A stretch of DNA of 64,000 nt from Branchiostoma floridae (taxonomy: Eukaryota > Chordata > Leptocardii > Amphioxiformes > Branchiostomatidae), in NCBI RefSeq assembly GCF_000003815.2, contig NC_049987.1, positions 1,202,065-1,266,064 on the forward strand. The letters run 5' to 3'. Below the pieces are notes generated by a model. It made no database searches and was not told where the DNA came from. It was given only the letters and a program-made list of their open reading frames with translations. Of this stretch, positions 57,561-64,000 are shown one piece after another. A program made the translations under genes and the position numbers. Each line of letters begins with the position of its first letter. The first letter of the stretch is position 1.

Positions 57561-57563
57561 ACC

Positions 57564-58062
57564 GTGAGGCGGAAGAGCAGCCGCAGAGTTAGTAATGTGG
57601 ATTCTTATAAGCAGTGTGCTTTGTGTTCCCTTCTAGGCGGTCAAGCACCTAACATATGCAAAACAGTAGAAGATGACAGGTTTAAGGGTGTGGAACAGGC
57701 GAGAATTCCCCATCTTATGTTCTCCGCGTCGCACATAATCTCCGCCTTGACTTACTTGGAAGCAAAGGCCGGTGAGATTCACCACCACGGCCTACCTTCA
57801 GAGCAATGCTTTATAAAGCGAGGACTTACGAAAAATGGTTATAATGGCATTGGGCCCAAAAGAGAATGAGGATTTAGCGAAAAAGTTTAAAGACAGTATG
57901 ACTTTGGTTACTGCACGGAAGGCGAAAGCCAGAAGCGAAGGGGGAGGGGATCAAAGCCAAGTTTGTTTATTTTATTTTTTCAAGAATCTTACAGATGCTC
58001 CGTCAAGGACTTATGCTTCGTCTGATGCTAAGCCCTCTCCCCAAGCCTGGCAGTGGGTTTAG
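57564..58062 (+). other. Two overlapping unassigned open frames
   Basis: Frame 57564-57869 includes PNICKTVEDDRFKGVEQARI and FSASHIISALTYLEAKAGEI. Frame 57835-58062 begins MVIMALGPKENEDLAKKFKDS. Composition looks more protein-like than the surroundings, and they precede the Tigger-like fragment by 0.7 kb. No family recognised; they may be remnants of the same mobile element or a broken gene. Confidence 0.25.
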
Positions 58063-58720
58063 CAGACGGTATGGCCGCACGTGATATATTGTTAGGCCCT
58101 TCCGTCTAACGCAGAAACTGCTATGTAATTCTCTTGGTTACGGCGGCAGGGGTAAACTTCTACGCCCAGCCCATGGTTAGTATTTGCACAGTCTCAGGGG
58201 TCGAGTCTGTATTAGCTTTAAATATCGAGTAGGCATTAGCTTTTATTTACAAGAGTAAGTATGGGTAATACCATTGTAGTCCCTGAATACATTCCAGCTA
58301 AAGTCTTATTGCCTTAATGTCTAGCAGAAGAATTTGGTAGGTCAGAAACGTTAAATGGGAATGCATTTACGGTATTACAAAACTATGTAAAAGTCTATGA
58401 CTCCATGCGTTTGAACCCAGCAAAACAAGCCAAGATCAATTTTATTACTCTATACACAAAAAAACGCTACAAACCCTTACGATACTGCTATCAGATACGT
58501 GATCCATGTCTATATATTATGATAATAATTATATATTTTCATGATTGCTATTGCATCTCTCTCCCTTTCTCTCTATAAAAATATACTTATCAATAGAGAT
58601 GTTGTACGCACAATACTAGTAAGTGAAATATTAGTAATCATTATTCATCAAATTGGGTTTTAATCTTCATGTAAATAACACAATGCCATAATTGCTCACT
58701 TTTCAATCCTTTAATTAAAG

Positions 58721-58900
58721 GAAATCGTCAAGGACTGGGCGAAAACGGTGGGCAGAGACATGGGAAGACGCAAAAAGACAACTCTACTGCTGTTGGACAA
58801 TTGTACGGAACATTCCCACGACATCCAGCTGGAGAACGTACTTCTTGTCTGTCTGCCATCAAACACGACTTCAATCATCCAGCCGCTGGATCAAGGACCA
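58721..58900 (+). pseudogene. Tigger/pogo-like DDE transposase fragment
   Basis: Reads EIVKDWAKTVGRDMG, then KTTLLLLDNCTEHS (containing the second catalytic Asp of the DDE_1 domain), then VLLVCLPSNTTSIIQPLDQG, the well-known signature of Tigger, jerky and CENP-B-type transposases. After QPLDQG the frame runs into unrelated sequence and ends at 59098. The N-terminal DNA-binding domain and the other catalytic acids are absent, so this is a 60-residue relic. It is preceded by a TTAAAG acceptor-like site, so exonisation is possible but unproven. Confidence 0.75.
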
Positions 58901-59097
58901 TATGTTGTTGTTCTAAGTTTTTCTAATGGCTTTCCATTAGAATATTTCGGCCCTAGGGACAGTCCAACAACCAAAATTATAGCCCCTACAGCTACCCCCC
59001 TTGCAATTTGCAAGTATTTAGGAGAAAATGCAAAACTAAACACTAGTATTATCAACAGCAGTGCTACATTTTTTAACCAAAAAAATGACTCATTTTA

Positions 59098-59270
59098 GAG
59101 GCTCTGACAGTTGACAAAGAAGGGTTTCCCTGCCAATGGCATGACAAGAAGGATGGAAGCATCATGGTGCACGGGATGCCTGAGGGCATTATAGCTAGCA
59201 TTGACCGTATCCGATCCATCGGGAAAATGGATCTAGAAGCACTCCTTCAGCAAAAAAAAACAATATAACA
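59098..59270 (+). other. Unassigned protein-like open segment
   Basis: Reads EALTVDKEGFPCQWHDKKDG, IMVHGMPEGIIASIDRIRSI and GKMDLEALLQQ before a stop. Amino-acid composition is protein-like, but I recognise no family. It lies between the Tigger-like fragment and the 40-residue coding repeat and may belong to the same decayed unit. Confidence 0.3.
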
Positions 59271-59796
59271 GTGGAAAGTAAGTTTTTAAGGTATTCAACA
59301 ATGTATCTACTTGCACATTATAACAATTGGTCTTGTTATAGATAATTACTATATACTAGAGTACTGTAACTTCACAATCAAGACCGAAATCAATGGAAGA
59401 AAACATTGTTCCTACTTCCTTTAATAGACATGATTGACTTAACATACATAAATTCTACCACTTGGTATAGTACCACCACATAAAGAATTTAACATCCTTG
59501 TTAGAGAGGCCTTCTCCAGATTGTTTTGAACACTTTATTTTGTCAAGTGAATGGAACCCAGATTACAGATGGCACAGCCTTAAAATGACACTAGACACTG
59601 ACTTGCTGTCACAAGGAAATGAACAGCAGTAATCTAAGTATTACATATGCCAAAACAATTGTTGTACACGAGGAAACTTGTGTCAACACCAATAAATCCC
59701 CAAAATCAACATATCAAAACTATACAAAATAATTTTGAAAAATATATCACTTGTCAGTTCACAGCACACCGAACCCACATGTTCCTGATCCAAGCA

Positions 59797-60250
59797 GTAC
59801 ATCATCCCAACCAGCAAACAGGACATAACCCCGCCATCAACTCATGCCCCTAGTGCGCAGTTTCTGACAACTTATTCAAGCAGAATAGCTGCAGGTACAT
59901 CTTCCCAACCAGCAAGCAGGACATCACCTCCGCCATTAACTCATGGCCCTAGTGCTCATCAGGTCCTGACAACTGGTCAAGCAGTATAGCCACAGGCAAA
60001 TAATTCCAAACAGCAAACAGGACATCACCCCCGCCATCAACTCGCCCCTAGTGCGCAGGTCCTGACAACTTATTCAAGCAGAATAGCTGCAGGCACATCA
60101 TCCCAACCAGCAAACAGGACATCACCCCCGCCATTAACTCATGTCCCTAGTGCTCATCAGGTCCTGACAACTTATTCAAACAGAATAGCTGCAGGCACAT
60201 CTTCCCAACCAGCAAACAGGACATCACCCCACCATCAAGTCCTGGCAGCC
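59797..60250 (+). repeat. Coding-type minisatellite, about four units of 110-125 bp
   Basis: Units contain CAACCAGCAAACAGGACATC, GCCATTAACTCAT...CCTAGTGC, CAGGTCCTGACAACTTATTC and AGCAGAATAGCTGCAGG. In one frame they read SSQPANRTSPPPLTH then VPSAHQVLTTYSSRIAAGT. The last two units are open and run into HHQVLAAVLQEEHFVRF. Earlier units contain a stop and short deletions. Confidence 0.7.
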
Positions 60251-60870
60251 GTTCTGCAGGAAGAGCACTTTGTACGTTTTACACAAGTATGCAATCATAT
60301 TACTTGACACGGCAATAGAATCTGCCAATTGTAGTAGAAAAAATTCCCCTCACTTCTCCCACATCTTACAGGTTTTGTCCTGTACTAAATGTAGGCCGGA
60401 GCCTGTAGTCATCATTTGTGACGGAACAACCATGGTTTCAGATAAGACCTAATCAAGCCAGTGCACCCCTGTGCACTGTGATGACACACTGTCATCTACG
60501 GACAAGGTTCAGGGGTCAAAACACTGATCAGGTCTACATCCGCTCAGAGAAGTCTGTGAGACTTATACTACAGTACTCGGGGTCCAGAAGGGGAAGCAAT
60601 GGGAAGACCATGTGGGTTACGTAGGAAGAGATGACAATGTTGCTGCAAATGCTGGAAGCAGAGGGCCACCAGGACGTGATAGGGGTCCTCTGTTGCCTTC
60701 TTGAGGAAGATGGCGACCGCCTGGCATCAACAGGGTACAACGACCTCTTTGCCGAGTTCGCCAGAAATACACCAGAGCGTGGTATGGTGCAGATTGCATG
60801 GGATAGTGATACCATAAAAGTTTCCAACATAGTGTCATCAGAATTCACAAGGAGGGTGACATGATCCCTT
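60241..60870 (+). pseudogene. Frameshifted transposon-derived reading frame with a CxxC...CDGT motif
   Basis: Segments in order: VLAAVLQEEHFVRF; after a break, VLSCTKCRPEPVVIICDGTT; in another frame, FRGQNTDQVYIRSEKSVRLI then LQYSG; after a stop at about 60620, EEMTMLLQMLEAEGHQDVIG through YNDLFAEFARNTPERGMVQI. The order CxxC, (I/V)CDGT, a conserved ..VYIRS..RLIL.YSG block and a helical block resembles uncharacterised transposase-like proteins common in invertebrates (KDZ or HMGXB3-related, from memory). At least two frame changes are needed. A further acceptor-flanked segment at 61000 reads TKYPHFGQCSSYFKHSRKLE. Family label is low confidence; coding origin is fairly likely. Confidence 0.4.
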
Positions 60871-61363
60871 TTGATATTTCTACTCTTACCTTAAAAAGAC
60901 ACACAAACCATGTAATGTCAAGCCGATGTTGTTGTTTTTTTTTGGGGGGGGGGGGTATGATTTCATTCTGTCCCGTTCCACCCAACCTCTGATTGCAGAC
61001 TAAGTATCCACACTTCGGGCAGTGCTCGTCTTACTTTAAACACAGTAGGAAACTAGAAAGGCCGACATTTGCTTGAGAGCAAATACAGCATATTTCAGCC
61101 ATACCCGTTCCCATGCAAAATTGAACTGTTCCAAATCACTCCTGCGCAAAAATTGAACATTCTAACAGTAACTTCTCGAAATGAACTACTACCAAGGCCG
61201 ACATCAAGGATCAAAAAGGATTGACATGAATGAAATTAAAGCCATCATATAGAAGTCAAACGAGTGACATTTGGTATAACATCTACACAAATCACAGTCC
61301 AAAGGATGAATTAATATTAATATTAACAAAATTATAAATTAAAAAACAGAAAGAAACAAACAT

Positions 61364-61432
61364 GCCGATAACGGGGATCGACCCCGGGTCGGCGGATTAC
61401 AAATCGAACGTGCAAACCACAACACCAAAAGC
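61364..61432 (-). tRNA. tRNA-Thr(TGT)-like pseudogene or tRNA-derived SINE head
   Basis: The minus strand reads GGTGTTGTGGTTTGCAC (D-arm like), TTTGTAA (anticodon loop with TGT), CCGGGGTCGATCCCCG (T-arm with a loop shortened by about two bases) and TTATCGGC (3' acceptor side). The 5' acceptor GCTTTTG does not pair with TATCGGC, and the anticodon stem pairs badly. Not a functional tRNA. Confidence 0.45.
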
Positions 61433-61920
61433 TCTAGAGCAACTGACGTGGTCAGTTTGGCAGCGCTTAAACCCCACTGTTACACAATAAGCAGCATAAT
61501 ATATTTGACCCCCCCCCCCTCCCCACAGAAAAATACTAGTATGTGGACGTCGTCACGATCAAAATAAAGATAGCTAGTTACCGTCAAAAAACAGAAATGA
61601 TGCAGAAAACACCATGATATCTCGTGTGGAAGTATATTTTGCCCTTTCCCAAGGAAAACTGATTTCGCCTACTAACGTTATCAGTTCATGCATGTTTTTG
61701 ACAACAAACGGAGATACACAACGACGGCAGTGGCTTGTTAGCACTTGCCTGCGGTACCAGCGTTCCACAGTTCTCATATAACGTTGTTTTGACGTATTTC
61801 ACAAACGAAAACACCTTTCAATGTACATTAACAACGGAGTGAACAATGTAAGGCTAGCCATTTCTCACCTTTCTCCGTACGTTTTTAGAAGGTTCCGAGT
61901 CCATCGAAAATATCATCGAT

Positions 61921-62591
61921 AGCGATTCAACTTCGGATGGCAAACCGGACAAAAGTTATAAGTACTGTTATAGTCATTAACGTTAAAGTTTGTTTTTATT
62001 TGCCTTTGACGGTTTGACCTGAAATACTGTTACGCTAAACTCCTGCAGAGAAGTTAAGTGACTGCTGTGATTATTACAGAAATGCCCCTAAAAACTGATA
62101 CAATAAGCCTTCTGAATAGCCTAAAGTGCAAGAGTTTCAGGCGGGCTTCGCCCCCCTGGGACCCCCAACATGGCTCTGCCCCTGGACCCTGAAGGGCCGG
62201 GGCCTTCGGCGTTCTTCGGCGGCCCCCGAAAAAAATTCTGGCGGAAACACTGCAGTATATAGTGAAATTTTTCACAGCGTCGGGGCAGGGGTCCGGGGGC
62301 CGGCGAAGGCTCCCGGCGGGGTCCAGGGGCAGCGCCCCGGTGAGGGGATCAGGGGGGCGAAGCCCCCCTTAAGCTCTTGCATTTTAGGCTATTGAGAAGG
62401 CTTATTTTATCAGTTTTTAGGGCCATATCTACGATCATCGTAGCAGTCACTTAACTTTTCTTCAGCAGTTTGACGTAACAATATTTCGGATAAAAGCTTC
62501 AAAGACAACTAAAAACTCATAAACAACAAACTTTACTCAGCTCAACAGTACTTGATAAATATTGTCCGGGTTGCCATCCGAAGTTGAAGCG
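61921..62591. mobile_element. Large foldback element, about 670 bp
   Basis: The whole segment is an imperfect inverted repeat centred near 62256, with arms of about 330 bp. Outer arm: ATTCAACTTCGGATGGCAA at left and its complement ending near 62591. Then CCGGACAA...AAGTACTGTT, AAGTTAAGTGACTGCT, CCCTAAAAACTGATA, AATAAGCCTTCT and GGGCTTCGCCCCC toward the centre. The inner 300 bp is much more GC-rich than the outer arms. No coding capacity. Confidence 0.85.
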
Positions 62592-63094
62592 CTTACTAAG
62601 TTAGAGCGCTAGTAACGTTATCTTCGCAGCGTTGTTAGCCACCGTGCGGCTTATGTAATGTTGACGGTTTGATATCCCTGCGTCGCCGCCTCGCCGTCAG
62701 ACGATATTCCCACGGACATGTTTCAAGAAAAATACCGGGCAAAAACCGCTGTTTCGCGTCAGATTCTATTCTTTAAAACATGTGGGACTCAGTGTTACAG
62801 TCTAATAAATATTTTGTAGAAGCACCGCTGTGGGAAAGAAAGTCCAAGGAATGTATTCACGAAGCATGAATTTCGCTGTACGGCACCATGACTGTTTGAA
62901 ACTCTAATCAACATCCGCGTTTGATTGATAGCCGGCGGCCCTTTGACAAAGTCGGCGAAGGATCCCACTAACACTGCCGACACTGCCCTGGCGGTTTATG
63001 GGCGGGGTCACTTTGCGAGGCTTGCCTGACGCCCGGGTTTTACATACAAACTTACGATGGTTTGTAACTTACGTTGCTGAGCCAAAGAGCTTCA

Positions 63095-63600
63095 AATTTA
63101 GAACAGGAATTTTGGGAACGCGACCCGCTATTGTTCCAAAATTATGTCGGAAAGAATTGATTCTATTTCCCGCGCTGAAATAAAAATTACGCAACTACTA
63201 GTAACTGCCTGTTGGTCAACCCCGATCCCCAAATACGGGACATTCCCCGGGAACTGGAATCCACCCCACTGATAACTCGCGGCAAGGCACACTCGCTACA
63301 CTTTTTACATTTTTTGGCGCGAAAGCAGGGCGGCACACGCAAAATTTAGAACAGGAAATTTGGGAACGCGACCCGTTCTTGCTCTAGAAATGTGTCAGAA
63401 AGAATTGATTGTATTTTCCTCACAGAAAAAGAAATGACGCAACTACTAGTAAGAGCCTTTGTTTACATCAACCACGCTCCCCAAGTAAGGAGTTTCGCGG
63501 GAAAGCTTATGCATATTGGCTGTTCCACCCCGCTGATAAACGTGCGGCAAGGCCTTCTCGCCGCTTTGTTTACATTTCCGCGGCGGTCCTGGGACGGGTG
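63095..63600. repeat. Two tandem copies of a 248-bp unit
   Basis: Copies at 63095-63342 and 63343-63600 both start AATTTAGAACAGGAA, continue TTGGGAACGCGACCCG, AAAGAATTGATT, ACGCAACTACTAGTAA, CCACCCC(A/G)CTGATAA and CGGCAAGGC, and end in TTTACATTT. About one base in four to five differs, so it is an old duplication. Confidence 0.8.
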
Positions 63601-63750
63601 GGAGGGGCTGCAAGACAGCGGTACGGCGGGCCGGTGCGATAAAACACCTCCCTTGGAGCTGATAACTTCCTGAAACAGCGAAGGCGCGTGCTTGGCACGT
63701 GCCTATGTATTTTTACTACTATGTTTTTCTTTATTTCCCAATTTTTTTTG

Positions 63751-63782
63751 CCGCTACGCTGGATGAAAAAGCAGCGTAGCGG
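63751..63782. repeat. Perfect 11-bp inverted repeat with 10-base loop
   Basis: CCGCTACGCTG, loop GATGAAAAAG, CAGCGTAGCGG. A related GGCCCGCTATGCTG stands at about 63820, with AAAAGGCC words on either side. It could be the terminus of a mobile element. Confidence 0.75.
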
Positions 63783-64000
63783 GCCTTTTACAGCGTCGTT
63801 TTTCCAGGCCACAGCGTATCGGCCCGCTATGCTGAAAAGGCCTGGCGAGTCGTGGGGCCCCGCTTATGAATATTAATTAGCCTTCGCTCTTCGCGCACAG
63901 GTGTGGACTCCGTGCGGGGTCACGGAAGGTCACGCCAGGAGGCCAAAAGAAAACAAGTTACCCCTCAGAAAAGTGCCATAATAATTTTATTTTAAAGTAG

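Larger units (their letters stand above)
62592..64000. other. Right end of window, repeats, no gene seen
   Basis: Contains a two-copy tandem duplication (63095-63600) and GC-rich hairpins near 63751-63845. No exon is recognised; short open frames across the duplication have no motif. Confidence 0.5.

Noticed and set aside
62126-62395. 89-codon frame
   Set aside because: Lies wholly in the GC-rich core of the foldback element.

Overview
The window looks like a piece of an amphioxus (Branchiostoma) nuclear genome. This is inferred from gene style, not from a search: many small exons with GT-AG introns of 0.2-3 kb, no operons, an 890-base run of N as in a draft assembly, abundant decayed CR1/L2-type LINE tails and short inverted-repeat transposons, and first exons starting MYEQ/MSEQ, which I recall as common in predicted amphioxus type II membrane proteins.

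Four multi-exon genes can be assembled by hand, with every exon phase matching. (1) 9304 to the left edge, minus strand: an acyl-CoA synthetase of the 4-coumarate:CoA ligase / luciferase family with a mitochondrial-type leader. Ten ordinary exons lead into a tandem array of its eleventh exon; the C-terminal end is outside the window. (2) 14760-27361, plus strand: an 879-residue type II membrane protein with a short cytoplasmic tail, one membrane helix, a 489-residue tandem coiled coil and an LDL-receptor-type YWTD beta-propeller. A second promoter-plus-first-exon copy lies upstream at 13305. (3) 31439-38238, plus strand: a paralogue of gene 2 in its first half (MYEQ tail, membrane helix, coiled coil) that ends in an NHL beta-propeller instead. 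(4) 44368-41634, minus strand: a secreted 485-residue Ser/Asp/Glu repeat protein with two HxHxH blocks.

Genes 2 and 3 together are the most interesting content: neighbouring paralogues with the same membrane-anchored stalk and a different propeller head. The coiled-coil exon is about 54 residues in gene 3 and is expanded to about 27 tandem units in gene 2.

The right third (44.5-64 kb) holds no gene I can defend. It has three minisatellite arrays (22/24 bp, about 69 bp, and 43 bp with an E-box in nearly every unit), a perfect 48-bp palindrome, a Tigger/pogo-like transposase fragment, a frameshifted transposon-derived reading frame next to a coding minisatellite, a tRNA-Thr-like pseudogene and a 670-bp foldback element. 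Mobile elements elsewhere include a 163-bp hairpin MITE with a perfect 10-bp target duplication (28667-28849), piggyBac-like and mariner-like non-autonomous elements, and several LINE fragments. Long introns and intergenic stretches with nothing recognisable are listed as such.
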